In this document: piece by piece, positions 1 to 9,172 of the stretch
Layout: every line of letters begins with the position of its first letter
Numbering within the stretch: the stretch's first letter is position 1
NCBI GenBank assembly: GCA_905182255.1
Contig: CAJJAH010000001.1
Span: 186,001 to 250,000, forward strand
Direction: 5' to 3'
Source: Cryomorphaceae bacterium BACL11 MAG-121001-bin54
Lineage (GTDB): Bacteria > Bacteroidota > Bacteroidia > Flavobacteriales > BACL11
Length of the DNA stretch: 64,000 nt
The notes under the pieces: generated by a model
Databases searched by the model: none
What the model was told of the DNA's origin: nothing
The model's input: the letters and a program-made list of their open reading frames with translations, nothing else
Made by a program: the position numbers and the translations under genes

Positions 1-44
1 CAATAAATAAAAAATAAAAATAACAGCAATTTTATAAAATTTTA

Positions 45-52
45 TAAATTTG
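45..52 (+). promoter_or_regulatory. Promoter -7 element of metK
   Basis: TAAATTTG fits the Bacteroidota TAnnTTTG -7 consensus. A start site about 7 nt downstream would put the 5' end of the mRNA at the first base of the structured metK leader. No clear -33 box is visible. Confidence 0.6.
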
Positions 53-60
53 CAAAGTAA

Positions 61-139
61 AGTGGATAGATTTGGCCTATTGCAACCACTGAAAAAAATG
101 CTAAAACAGTATTTCCTTTAGCGCTTATTCGCCAAATCT
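61..139 (+). promoter_or_regulatory. SAM-II-like riboswitch in the metK leader
   Basis: AGTGG (61-65) pairs with CCACT (86-90), enclosing a loop with GATTT, CC and TATTGCAA. An A-rich stretch and GCTAAAA (100-106) follow. This is the order of conserved blocks in the SAM-II (SAM_alpha) aptamer: P1, GAUUU-nnCC, AUUGCA, P1', A-rich, GCUAAAA. The usual GG after the A-run, which pairs with the loop CC, is replaced by CAGT, so the pseudoknot is imperfect or differs. AGATTTGGC (68-76) is also perfectly complementary to GCCAAATCT (131-139), and GCTAAA (100-105) to TTTAGC (117-122), suggesting a competing fold that captures the aptamer loop. SAM control of metK, the SAM synthetase gene, is logical. 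The class is inferred from motif order. Confidence 0.65.
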
Positions 140-172
140 TCCTTAATAAAAATTAAACTTAAAATTAAGAAG

Positions 173-1432
173 ATGTCATATTATTTCACATCAGAGTCCG
201 TCTCAGAAGGACACCCAGACAAAGTAGCAGACCAAATTTCGGATGCATTATTAGACAATTTTTTAGCCCAAGATCCCCACTCAAAAGTAGCATGTGAAAC
301 ACTAGTAACTACAGGACTAACAGTACTAAGTGGAGAGGTAAAAACAGAAGGCTATGTTGATGTGCAAAAAGTAGCGCGCGGGGTAATCCGTAAGATTGGA
401 TATATAAAATCAGAATATCAATTTGATGCTGATAGTTGTGGTGTTATTTCAGCAATACACGAACAATCTGCTGATATTAGACAAGGAGTAGTTGAGGGAG
501 AAGGTCTGAATAAAGAGCAAGGTGCAGGTGACCAAGGAATGATGTTTGGATATGCAACAAATGAAACTGAAAATTTGATGCCATTGGCCTTAGATATTTC
601 TCACAAAATATTGATTGAATTAGCAGCAATTCGTAAAGCAGGAAAAGAAATGACTTACCTGCGTCCAGACTCCAAGTCCCAAGTTACTTTAGAGTACAAT
701 GATGACCACACTCCTAAAAGAATTACAGATATTGTTGTTTCTACGCAACATGATGATTTTGCAGATGAAAAACCAATGCAACAACAAATTGAATCTGATG
801 TAAGAAACTTATTGATCCCCAAAATTAGAGCACAGTTATCTATTGAAAATTCGGCTTTATTTGGAGAAGAAAAATACCATGTAAACCCTACTGGAAAATT
901 TGTAATTGGAGGTCCTCACGGAGATACAGGATTAACTGGAAGAAAAATTATTGTAGATACCTATGGAGGGAAAGGAGCACATGGTGGTGGTGCTTTTTCA
1001 GGAAAAGACCCAAGTAAAGTTGACCGTTCGGCAGCTTATGCTACTCGTCATATTGCAAAAAACCTAGTAGCAGCTGGTGTAGCTGAGCGTATATTGGTAC
1101 AAGTAAGTTATGCTATTGGTGTAGCTGAGCCAATGGGAATTTTTGTGGACACATATGGAACTTCAAAATTAAATTTAAAAGATGGTAAGATTGCTGAAAT
1201 AGTAAAAGAAATGCCTTGCTTCAACTTGAAACCAGCTTCAATTATCAGCCGTTTAAAGTTGAAAAATCCTATTTATTCAGAAACTGCAGCTTATGGACAC
1301 ATGGGAAGAAAATCTGAAACTAAAATCGTTAAATTTTTAGTTGGAAAGGAAGAAAAAGAATTTGAAGTAGAAACTTTTACTTGGGAGAAATTAGATTGCC
1401 AAGAAGAAGTGAAATCTGCTTTTGGATTATAA
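173..1432 (+). CDS. metK: S-adenosylmethionine synthetase
   Basis: MetK makes S-adenosylmethionine from ATP and methionine in the cytoplasm. The 419-aa product is full length for the family. It has the early GHPDK motif (residues 13-17), the nucleotide-binding [12 protein letters not shown] motif (117-128) and the glycine-rich [16 protein letters not shown] segment around residue 272. ATG follows a purine-rich AATTAAGAAG stretch. The gene stands alone behind a structured leader with SAM-II-like blocks and ends in a strong hairpin shared with convergent lpdA, so it is probably a single-gene, SAM-regulated transcript. Confidence 0.98.
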   Translation: MSYYFTSESVSEGHPDKVADQISDALLDNFLAQDPHSKVACETLVTTGLTVLSGEVKTEGYVDVQKVARGVIRKIGYIKSEYQFDADSCGVISAIHEQSADIRQGVVEGEGLNKEQGAGDQGMMFGYATNETENLMPLALDISHKILIELAAIRKAGKEMTYLRPDSKSQVTLEYNDDHTPKRITDIVVSTQHDDFADEKPMQQQIESDVRNLLIPKIRAQLSIENSALFGEEKYHVNPTGKFVIGGPHGDTGLTGRKIIVDTYGGKGAHGGGAFSGKDPSKVDRSAAYATRHIAKNLVAAGVAERILVQVSYAIGVAEPMGIFVDTYGTSKLNLKDGKIAEIVKEMPCFNLKPASIISRLKLKNPIYSETAAYGHMGRKSETKIVKFLVGKEEKEFEVETFTWEKLDCQEEVKSAFGL

Positions 1433-1450
1433 TATAAAAATATTATAAAC

Positions 1451-1479
1451 AAAAAGCCAAGCAAATGCTTGGCTTTTTT
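1451..1479. terminator. Bidirectional terminator between metK and lpdA
   Basis: A 13-bp perfect stem (AAAAAGCCAAGCA with TGCTTGGCTTTTT) closes a 2-nt loop. A T-run follows on either strand, so it can stop both convergent transcripts. Confidence 0.9.
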
Positions 1480-1511
1480 ATATCAAAATTACTCGTTATC
1501 AGCAGTAATCT

Positions 1512-2897
1512 CTAAATATGTATTACCTCATCATAAGCATCAGCAACTGCTTCCATAACCGCTTCACTCATTGTTGGATGAGGGTGAATAGCTTTCAATA
1601 CTTCATGCCCTGTAGTTTCTAATTTACGAGCAACTACTGCTTCAGCAATCAATTCTGTAACATTATATCCTATCATATGGCAACCTAACCACTCTCCATA
1701 TTTAGCATCAAAAATAACTTTTACAAAACCATCTTTATGTCCAGCTGCAGATGCTTTTCCAGATGCTGTAAAAGGAAATTTACCAACTTTAATTTCATAT
1801 CCTGCTTCTTTTGCAGCTGCTTCAGTCATTCCTACTGATGCAATCTCAGGACTAGCATAAGTACAACCAGGAATATTTCCATAATCAATCGGTTCAGGCT
1901 TTTGACCAGCAATTTTCTCGACACAAGTAATTCCTTCAGCTGACGCAACATGAGCAAGTGACTGATTTGGTAATACATCACCAATTGCATGATATCCACT
2001 TATATTAGTATTATAGTAATCATCTACAATAATTTTACCTTTTTCTGTTTTAATTCCTACTTCTTCTAATCCTATATTCTCAATATTAGCGACAATACCA
2101 ACAGCTGAAAGAACCACATCACATTCTATAGTTTCTTCTCCTTTTTTAGTTTTTATAAGGACTTTACAACCAGATCCACTAGTATCAACTTTCTCAACTG
2201 AAGAGTTAGTCATCACCTTAATTCCTGACTTTTTGAATGATCTTTGTAGCTGCTTAGAAATATCAATATCTTCAATAGGTACAATATTTGGCATAAACTC
2301 AACAACAGTAACATCAGTACCCATTGCATTATAAAAATAAGCAAACTCAACACCAATTGCTCCTGAACCAATAATCACCATTTTTTTGGGTGCCTTTTTC
2401 AAAACAAGCGCATCTCTATATCCAATGATTTTTTTTCCATCCTGTGGTAAATTTGGGAGCTGTCTGCTTCTAGCACCTGTTGCTATAATAATATTTTTTG
2501 CTGAATAATCAATTGATTTACCATCAACAGTAACAGCTACTTTATTTCCTGGCTTTATTTTTCCAAAACCATAAATTACTTCAACTTTATTCTTTTTAAG
2601 TAAATATGCTATTCCATTACTCATTCCATCAGCAACATCTCTGCTTCTTTTAATAATTGCAGGGAAGTCAGTATGCGCCTCTTTTACAGTAATTCCATAA
2701 TCTTCAGCATGATTAATGTATTCAAACACTTGAGCTGACTTTAATAATGCTTTAGTTGGAATACATCCCCAGTTTAAGCAAATTCCACCTAAACTTTCTT
2801 TTTCAATAACTGCTACTTTTAACCCTAATTGTGACGCACGGATAGCTGACACATATCCTCCAGGTCCACTTCCTAATACAATAACATCATAGTTCAT
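1512..2897 (-). CDS. lpdA: Dihydrolipoyl dehydrogenase (E3)
   Basis: This FAD/NAD flavoprotein reoxidises dihydrolipoamide on 2-oxoacid dehydrogenase complexes or the glycine cleavage system. The 461-aa product has an N-terminal FAD Rossmann motif GSGPGG (9-14), the redox disulfide CLNWGC (Cys40, Cys45), a second NAD-binding GSGAIG near residue 176, the ATGARSR segment, and the C-terminal HPHPTMSE motif with the catalytic His. No acyltransferase or E1 gene lies beside it, so the partner complex cannot be named. Its terminator is shared with metK. Confidence 0.97.
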   Translation of the reverse strand: MNYDVIVLGSGPGGYVSAIRASQLGLKVAVIEKESLGGICLNWGCIPTKALLKSAQVFEYINHAEDYGITVKEAHTDFPAIIKRSRDVADGMSNGIAYLLKKNKVEVIYGFGKIKPGNKVAVTVDGKSIDYSAKNIIIATGARSRQLPNLPQDGKKIIGYRDALVLKKAPKKMVIIGSGAIGVEFAYFYNAMGTDVTVVEFMPNIVPIEDIDISKQLQRSFKKSGIKVMTNSSVEKVDTSGSGCKVLIKTKKGEETIECDVVLSAVGIVANIENIGLEEVGIKTEKGKIIVDDYYNTNISGYHAIGDVLPNQSLAHVASAEGITCVEKIAGQKPEPIDYGNIPGCTYASPEIASVGMTEAAAKEAGYEIKVGKFPFTASGKASAAGHKDGFVKVIFDAKYGEWLGCHMIGYNVTELIAEAVVARKLETTGHEVLKAIHPHPTMSEAVMEAVADAYDEVIHI

Positions 2898-3093
2898 TTT
2901 ACTATTTTTTTAAATTCATAATTTAGACTACAATATTAGATAAAACATCTTAAACTTAGATATCGTTCATACATCTTTTTTCAAGGCTTTAAGACTTTGC
3001 AAAATAACAGTCACAAACACTAGTAATTTTAATAACTATATCTAATGCATTTAGTTCAAATTTATTAATAAGTATCTGAATCAATCAAAAGTG

Positions 3094-3120
3094 TTGTAAT
3101 ACTTAAATTTTGTAAGTTTG
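3094..3120 (+). promoter_or_regulatory. Promoter of the M61 peptidase gene
   Basis: TTG at 3094-3096 and TAAGTTTG at 3113-3120 fit the Bacteroidota -33/-7 pattern. The ATG follows 17 nt after the -7 box. The rest of the 240-bp divergent gap holds no gene that I can see. Confidence 0.55.
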
Positions 3121-3137
3121 TGTATTAATTCTTAAAG

Positions 3138-4841
3138 ATGATAAATTACTATATTTCTTATTCAAACCCACACAGGCATTTTGTGGATTTTGAATTTACT
3201 GCCAAAACAAATGGTGCAAATAAGATGCAGTTTCAGCTTCCTGCTTGGCGTCCTGGAAGATACGAACTTGCTGATTTTTCGCAAAACATCCAAAAATGGG
3301 CTGCCTTTGACGAAAACAATAACCCACTTGCGTTTCAAAAAATTACAAAAGATTTATGGGAAGTTATTTCTGAAGATGCAATGGAAGTTACGATTACCTA
3401 TAACTTTTATTCTAATCAATTAGATGCAGGATCCTGTTATTTAGATGAACATCAATTGTACATAAACCCTGTACACTGTATGTTTTATATTGTTGGCAGG
3501 AAAGAAGAAAGTTATACTTTAAATCTAGAAATTCCTAGCACTTATAGAATTGCTTCCTCAATGAAGCAAGAAGAAAATACTTTAACAGTAAAGGGTTATG
3601 ATTTGTTAGCTGAATCGCCAGTTATTTGTTCAGATAGTCTACAGCATGGAACTTATGAAGTTGATGGAATCACATTTCACATATGGTTTCAAGGAAAATG
3701 CAATCCTGATTGGGAGAAACTCAACAAAGATTTTACAGCTTTTACAAAAAGTCAGATAAAACACTTTGGCGGATTTCCTGTTGATGAATATCATTACTTT
3801 TTTCAAATCACTCCGTATAGAAGCTATCATGGTGTAGAACATACCAAAAATACTGTTTTACTTTTAGGACCAGGTAACGAAATAATGGACAAAAGATATG
3901 AGGATTTATTGGGAGTTTGTTCACATGAGTTATATCATACTTGGAATATAAAAGCTATCAGGCCAGTAGAAATGTATCCATACGACTATACTAAGGAAAA
4001 TTACTTTCGAACCGGATTTGTTGCTGAAGGTGTAACTACCTACATGGGAGATATGATGCTGTATAATTCTGGAGTATTTAATTGGGAAGAGTTTATTAAA
4101 ACTCAGAATCAGAATTTAGAAAGACATTTAACCAACTACGGAAGATATAATTTATCTGTAGCTGATAGTGGTTTTGATAATTGGTTAGATGGTTACAAAT
4201 TAGGCTCTCCTGACAGGAAAACCTCTATCTATCCTGATGCGGCTCTTTGTATGCTGATGGTTGATCTAGAGATTATAAGAAATACAGATGGAAGGAATAG
4301 TTTACATTCTGTAATGAAAGAGTTGTATGAAGAGTTTGCTCAAAAAGATAAAGGATATACTGAAGATGATTTTAGAAATATCTGTGTAGCATTTGGAGGA
4401 TTAAAAGTTGCTGAGATTTTTGAAAATCATATTTATGGAACTGAGGATTACATCCCAACTTTAAAAACTGCTTTAGCAGTTGTAGGTATTGAATTAAAAG
4501 AAAAGAAAAACCCTAACCTTTCTGCACAATATTTTGGATTTGTTGCTGTAAAAGAGGATGGTAAAGTAATTATAAAGAAAGTAGAGCCAAACTCTGTAAC
4601 AGACAAAAATGGAGTAGCTCCTGAAGATGAAATTACAAAAATAAATGGAGAAAAGATAGAAGGAAAGCTTTCTGATATTTTAAAAAACTGTAAAGATGAA
4701 GTTACATTTACAATAAAAAAGAAGTTCTCAGAAAAAGCAATACCTTTAGCTATTGGAAATAATTATCAATTATTAGAATTTATGAAAATGGAGGAAGCTA
4801 AAGATGAACAATTAACGTTTAGAAAAGTATGGTCTAGCTAA
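3138..4841 (+). CDS. M61 family metallopeptidase with PDZ domain
   Basis: Predicted glycyl-aminopeptidase-type zinc peptidase. The 567-aa product has the M61 N-terminal beta domain (roughly 1-165), then the catalytic domain with HELYH (263-267; two zinc His and the catalytic Glu) and a downstream Glu in AEGVTTYMGD near residue 297 that should be the third zinc ligand. A PDZ domain occupies about 470-535 (FGFVAV...GVAPEDEITKINGEKIEG). There is no signal peptide from this start, unlike many secreted M61 enzymes, so it is probably cytoplasmic. It ends 1 nt before the next ATG and is likely co-transcribed with the PI-PLC-like gene. Confidence 0.88.
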   Translation: MINYYISYSNPHRHFVDFEFTAKTNGANKMQFQLPAWRPGRYELADFSQNIQKWAAFDENNNPLAFQKITKDLWEVISEDAMEVTITYNFYSNQLDAGSCYLDEHQLYINPVHCMFYIVGRKEESYTLNLEIPSTYRIASSMKQEENTLTVKGYDLLAESPVICSDSLQHGTYEVDGITFHIWFQGKCNPDWEKLNKDFTAFTKSQIKHFGGFPVDEYHYFFQITPYRSYHGVEHTKNTVLLLGPGNEIMDKRYEDLLGVCSHELYHTWNIKAIRPVEMYPYDYTKENYFRTGFVAEGVTTYMGDMMLYNSGVFNWEEFIKTQNQNLERHLTNYGRYNLSVADSGFDNWLDGYKLGSPDRKTSIYPDAALCMLMVDLEIIRNTDGRNSLHSVMKELYEEFAQKDKGYTEDDFRNICVAFGGLKVAEIFENHIYGTEDYIPTLKTALAVVGIELKEKKNPNLSAQYFGFVAVKEDGKVIIKKVEPNSVTDKNGVAPEDEITKINGEKIEGKLSDILKNCKDEVTFTIKKKFSEKAIPLAIGNNYQLLEFMKMEEAKDEQLTFRKVWSS

Positions 4842-4842
4842 G

Positions 4843-5841
4843 ATGAAAAAGTCTATCTATATATTATTTGCGTTACAATTAATTACAACAATTAGCTATG
4901 CGCAATGTAATGGTTCTTTAGATTTATGTTCAAAGCAATACAATGAGGTAGCCTATCTAACAACACATAATGCCTTTAACTCATCAGAAGATGGATTGTT
5001 ATTTCCTAATCAAAGCTATAATATTTCATCTCAACTAAATGATGGGGTTAGAAGTTTAATGATTGATGTATATAATCACTTTGGCACTCCAACGGCATAT
5101 CATTCTCTTTTTATGCTTGGAACAATCCCATTATCTAATATATTTAGTGGTATCAAAACATTTTTAGATAACAATCCAAATGAAGTTGTAACAATCATAC
5201 TAGAATGTTATGTGACAGCTAACGACATAGAAAATGAAATTAACCAGTCTGGATTATCTAATTATTTATATACTCATAATAATTCAATAGGGTGGCCGAC
5301 ACTTCAGAACATGATTGACAATGACAATAGACTTATAATTTTTACTGATGAAGATGATGCAAGTAGCTCACAAAACTGGTACCATTTTGTTTGGGACTAT
5401 GCAGTAGAAACACATTATAGCGTTGAATCTATTAATGATTTTACATGTGACTTTAACAGAGGAGATCCTTTGAATGATTTGTTTATCTTTAATCATTTTG
5501 TCACTGATGCTAACTTAGGATATGGACTTTATACTGAGTCTAATGATGTAAATGCAAATCCATTTTTCATTAATAGAGCTCTTGGATGCCAAAACCAAAC
5601 TAATAAATTCCCTAATTTTATAACAGTAGATTATTATGAATTAGGTGATGGATTAGCTGTGGTTGATCAACTCAATGGTCTTACTACTACTTCAACTATT
5701 AACCAAACGAATAGTATAACTACAAGAAAGATAGTAAGTACAAGAGATATAATTGGACGAGAGGCTGAGTCAAAAAATAACTCTCTACTTTTTCATCTTT
5801 ATGATGATGGGACTGCAAGTAAAAAGATAATTATTGAATGA
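4843..5841 (+). CDS. Secreted PI-PLC X-domain protein, T9SS cargo
   Basis: Predicted phosphatidylinositol-specific phospholipase C-like phosphodiesterase (332 aa). A signal peptide ends at SYA-Q (about residue 20). The X domain follows with LTTHNAF (His42), GVRSLMIDV (Asp75) and AYHSLF (His87), giving the two catalytic histidines of the bacterial PI-PLC fold. The last ~40 residues (RDIIGRE, then LFHLYDDGTASKKIIIE) match a common T9SS C-terminal sorting tail, so the protein should be exported to the cell surface or medium. The true substrate cannot be read from the sequence. Its TGA overlaps the next ATG (ATGA). Confidence 0.87.
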   Translation: MKKSIYILFALQLITTISYAQCNGSLDLCSKQYNEVAYLTTHNAFNSSEDGLLFPNQSYNISSQLNDGVRSLMIDVYNHFGTPTAYHSLFMLGTIPLSNIFSGIKTFLDNNPNEVVTIILECYVTANDIENEINQSGLSNYLYTHNNSIGWPTLQNMIDNDNRLIIFTDEDDASSSQNWYHFVWDYAVETHYSVESINDFTCDFNRGDPLNDLFIFNHFVTDANLGYGLYTESNDVNANPFFINRALGCQNQTNKFPNFITVDYYELGDGLAVVDQLNGLTTTSTINQTNSITTRKIVSTRDIIGREAESKNNSLLFHLYDDGTASKKIIIE

Positions 5842-6029
5842 GAAAAATAACAATACATAAAGGAAAAAAGTATAGCATATGCTCTTGTGGACTGAGTAGC
5901 TCCTACTGCCTTTATGTGATAATGCTCATAGGAGCATATAATCAGGAAAATAAAACAAATTATAAATCTGTTAAGATTATAGCTGAACAAACAACTAAAA
6001 TAAATATTAATTCATCAACATGGAAATAA
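5838..6029 (+). pseudogene. CDGSH-type iron-sulfur protein with a frame-disrupted cluster motif
   Basis: An open 63-codon frame overlaps the PI-PLC stop by 4 bp. It begins like a short CDGSH-type [2Fe-2S] protein: KGKKYSICSCGLSSS supplies the first two Cys (CSC). The expected P-x-C-D-x-x-H is absent in this frame but present one frame over: nucleotides 5909-5932 read PLCDNAHR. The original frame then resumes with AYNQENKTNYKSVKIIAEQ, which resembles family C-termini. Two compensating shifts (net zero) flank the motif, so as assembled the protein lacks its last cluster ligands. It is either truly inactivated or the assembly has paired indel errors. Confidence 0.72.
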
Positions 6030-7065
6030 AAAAAACACTATCAACTTTACTAAGCATACTATTTTGTGCAGTTTCATTTGCTCAGAAGTGTCCCACAAGG
6101 AATCAACTACCAAGCCCTTGCAAGAGATGCTAATGGCGATGTACTGATGAATCAAACTTTAACGATTCAGTTTTCTGTTATATCAGATATCAGACTACTT
6201 CAGCTGTACAGTTGGCAAGAAACCCACACAGTATCTACTAACGATTATGGTTTATATACAGCCATTATAGGACAGGGAACAGCAACATCTGTTGGTAGTT
6301 CAGTAGCATTTGATTCTATTAATTGGGGAGCCTCCAATCATTTATTAAAAGTAGAGGTAAATTATGGAGGGGGTCTTGTAGATATGGGAACCACAGCATT
6401 TATGAGTGTTCCTTATGCACTTTATTCAGGAGGAGGAGTATCTCGAATAGTTGCAGGAGTTGGAGTATTTATTAGTCCAGCCGTAGGTACTGGAGAAGTA
6501 ACAATAAATGCATATGGTGGTGGTGTATTTGGTGGTGCTGCCACAAGTGAAACATTTTATATTACATTTGCTACAAGTCAAGATTTTAAGGTAAATCAAC
6601 AGCCTTTATATGACGATGGTATTGTTAGATTTGGATGGGATGCTCCCGGAAATGATATAGAATTTTATCTTATACCTGGTTCAGAACCAAGTGGTATTAA
6701 TCCAGCAACTGGTGTCCCATGGGGAAATATACCATCTCTAGGGTCGGGATTTCCTGCAAGTCAATTACAAGCAAATGTTTGGAATAATGATTCGTTTTTA
6801 CCTTCAGTTAGCACTTTTATTTCTCCTGGGGTGACTTATGACTTAATGCCTACTGGTGTATTTGCTTTGGAGCGCGGTTCAGGGACAATTAGCCCTTATT
6901 ATGATCAGGCAAATCCTTATATTGCCCCAAATTTCTCAGGATTTAATTCCCACCAATTCATATATTGGAAATCCTCCACCATTCCCTACTTATAATTTTA
7001 TATATCATAATTTAGGGTCATCTAGCAATACAACATTACAAATCACCAGAATATCAAATGAATAA
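6020..7065 (+). pseudogene. Frameshifted secreted surface protein (VPQGINYQALARD family)
   Basis: ATG at 6020 encodes a clear signal peptide (MEIKKTLSTLLSILFCAVSFAQ), but that frame stops after 37 codons. The mature protein continues in another frame from VPQGINYQALARD (6090) through the usual N-terminal module of this Bacteroidota secreted family (FDSINWG, LKVEVNYGGGLVDMGTT, SVPYALYS) to HQFIY at about 6965. The C-terminus (GNPPPFPTYNFIYHNLG...QITRISNE) lies in the third frame and stops at 7065. A compensating pair also surrounds 6191-6211, where QTTSAVQ reads out of frame just before WQETHTVSTN. At least four shifts break the gene. Its 3' end overlaps hpt by 8 bp. The family function is unknown to me. 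Confidence 0.75.
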
Positions 7066-7597
7066 GGAGATAGATATAAAAGATAAAATATTTGAGATAT
7101 TTATATCAGAAGATGAAATTTCATCTATAGTTCATTCAATGGCTAATCAGATTAACAATAGTGGAGTTAAAGATCCTCTTTTTATTGCCGTATTAAATGG
7201 ATCTTTCATTTTTGCAGCAGATATCATGAGAAAAATTAATATCCCAAACTGTGAAATATCTTTTATCAAGCTTTCCTCCTATTTAGGCACTGAAACTACA
7301 GGTAAAGTAAATGAATTAATTGGATTAGGTAAAAATATTAGAAACAGAAATGTTGTGATTTTAGAAGACATCATAGATACAGGAATTACATTAGAAAAAA
7401 TAATGTCATTACTTGAAAAAGAAGAAGTAGCAGATATAAAAGTAGCTACATTATTATTTAAGCCCGAGGCTTATAAAAAAGATATTGAGATTGACTTTAT
7501 AGGAAAATCAATCCCAAATGATTTTGTTGTAGGATATGGCCTAGATTATGACGAAATTGGTCGTAATTTGCCACATATTTATAAACTAAAAGAATAG
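7058..7597 (+). CDS. hpt: Hypoxanthine phosphoribosyltransferase
   Basis: A purine salvage enzyme converting hypoxanthine or guanine plus PRPP to IMP or GMP. The 179-aa product is normal for the family. It has the N-terminal LNGSFIFAADI segment, the flexible-loop SSY, and the PRPP-binding motif VVILEDIIDTGITL near residues 98-111. KPEAY and the late GYGLDYDE are also family hallmarks. It is the first gene of a tight hpt-adk-obgE set that recurs in Bacteroidota. Its start overlaps the damaged upstream gene. Confidence 0.96.
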   Translation: MNKEIDIKDKIFEIFISEDEISSIVHSMANQINNSGVKDPLFIAVLNGSFIFAADIMRKINIPNCEISFIKLSSYLGTETTGKVNELIGLGKNIRNRNVVILEDIIDTGITLEKIMSLLEKEEVADIKVATLLFKPEAYKKDIEIDFIGKSIPNDFVVGYGLDYDEIGRNLPHIYKLKE

Positions 7598-7600
7598 AAC

Positions 7601-8173
7601 ATGTTAAACCTAGTATTATTTGGTCCTCCTGGGGCTGGAAAAGGAACACAATCCAACCTGTTAATTGATAAATATAATTTAGTACACCTATCGACAGGGG
7701 ATATTTTAAGAGGAGAGATTACAGCAGGAACATCCTTAGGCCTAGAGGCAAAATTGATTATGGATAGAGGTGATTTAGTTTCAGATGAAATAGTTATCGG
7801 TATGATATCTTCCAAATTAGATAATAACCCAAATTCAAACGGATTTATTTTTGATGGCTTTCCAAGAACAGCAGCACAAGCTAATGCTTTAGATAATCTC
7901 TTGTCTGATAAAGGAACATCAATATCTGCAATGCTTTCATTAAAAGTAGAAGATGCAGAACTTATAAAAAGATTACTCGCAAGAGGACAAGATTCAGGAA
8001 GAGCAGATGACAAAAATGAAAGTATAATTGCCAATAGAATTAATGAATACAATAATAAAACAGCTCCATTAAAAGATTTCTATGCTAATCAAGAAAAACT
8101 TTCAGAAATTGAAGGCTTAGGAAGTGTAGAAGATATTGCTCATAAATTAAACTCTGTTATTGACAATCTTTAA
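7601..8173 (+). CDS. adk: Adenylate kinase
   Basis: Interconverts ATP, AMP and ADP. The 190-aa protein has the P-loop GPPGAGKGT (8-16), the AMP-binding HLSTGD segment, FDGFPRT, and the LID region with GRADD. It is a short-type kinase: there is no long zinc-binding LID insertion. ATG follows the hpt stop by 3 nt, and obgE starts on the base after its stop, so the three are translated from one message. Confidence 0.97.
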   Translation: MLNLVLFGPPGAGKGTQSNLLIDKYNLVHLSTGDILRGEITAGTSLGLEAKLIMDRGDLVSDEIVIGMISSKLDNNPNSNGFIFDGFPRTAAQANALDNLLSDKGTSISAMLSLKVEDAELIKRLLARGQDSGRADDKNESIIANRINEYNNKTAPLKDFYANQEKLSEIEGLGSVEDIAHKLNSVIDNL

Positions 8174-9172
8174 ATGAGAGTTAAAAATTCAAACTTTGTT
8201 GATTATGTAAAAATCTTCTGCCGATCAGGTAGAGGCGGTGCCGGTTCATCTCATTTTTTGAGAGATAAAACTACTGCTAAAGGTGGCCCTGACGGAGGTG
8301 ATGGAGGGCATGGTGGAAGCATAATCATTAGAGGAAATAAACAAATGTGGACCCTACTCCACTTACGCTACAAAAAACACATTTTTGGGGAACATGGTGG
8401 AATAGGAACTGGAAATCATAGTTTTGGGAAAGATGGGAAAAGTAGCTATATTGATGTTCCACTAGGAACAATTGGAAAAGATGCTGAAACAGGAGAAGTC
8501 CTATTTGAAATCACAGAAGAAGCAGAAGAGCATGTTATAGTTAAAGGAGGTATGGGAGGTAGAGGAAACTCTCACTTTAAATCCCCTACTAATCAATCAC
8601 CAAGATATGCACAACCAGGAGGAGATGTAGTTGAAGGTTGGTTTGTGTTAGAATTAAAAGTATTAGCAGATATTGGTTTAGTAGGCTTTCCAAATGCTGG
8701 AAAATCAACTTTACTTTCAGTAGTTTCAGCTGCAAAGCCACAAATAGCTAATTATCCCTTTACAACTTTAGTACCAAATTTAGGAATTGTTTCCTACAGA
8801 GGGGATAAGTCATTTATTATGGCAGATATTCCAGGAATAATTGAAGGCGCTTCAGAAGGGAAAGGATTAGGATTACGATTCTTGCGTCATATTGAAAGAA
8901 ACTCCACATTACTATTTATGGTTCCTGCAGATTCGGATGATATTGCAAAGGAATACGAAATACTTTTAGGGGAATTACAAAAATATAATCCTGAATTATT
9001 GGATAAAGATAGGATACTTGCAATTAGTAAATCAGACATGTTGGATGAAGAATTGATAGCCGAAATAAAAGAAGAATTACCAACTGACCTTCCTGCTCTA
9101 TTCATTTCTTCAGTAGCACAGCAAGGAATAACTGAACTGAAAGATTTAATCTGGAAAAAACTAAATGAATAA
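8174..9172 (+). CDS. obgE: Obg family ribosome-assembly GTPase
   Basis: Essential GTPase acting in 50S subunit maturation and stress signalling. It has the glycine-rich Obg domain (about 1-158), then a GTPase domain with G1 GFPNAGKS (171-178), the FTTLVPNLG switch I, G3 DIPG with [12 protein letters not shown], and G4 SKSD. At 332 aa there is no long C-terminal OCT extension. It begins immediately at the adk stop and overlaps the next gene by 1 nt. Confidence 0.97.
   Translation: MRVKNSNFVDYVKIFCRSGRGGAGSSHFLRDKTTAKGGPDGGDGGHGGSIIIRGNKQMWTLLHLRYKKHIFGEHGGIGTGNHSFGKDGKSSYIDVPLGTIGKDAETGEVLFEITEEAEEHVIVKGGMGGRGNSHFKSPTNQSPRYAQPGGDVVEGWFVLELKVLADIGLVGFPNAGKSTLLSVVSAAKPQIANYPFTTLVPNLGIVSYRGDKSFIMADIPGIIEGASEGKGLGLRFLRHIERNSTLLFMVPADSDDIAKEYEILLGELQKYNPELLDKDRILAISKSDMLDEELIAEIKEELPTDLPALFISSVAQQGITELKDLIWKKLNE

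Noticed and set aside
61-139. metK leader as a SAM-I (S-box) riboswitch
   Set aside because: It contains GCAACC and GCTAAA-like words but lacks the long 5' half and four-way junction of SAM-I; the block order fits SAM-II better.
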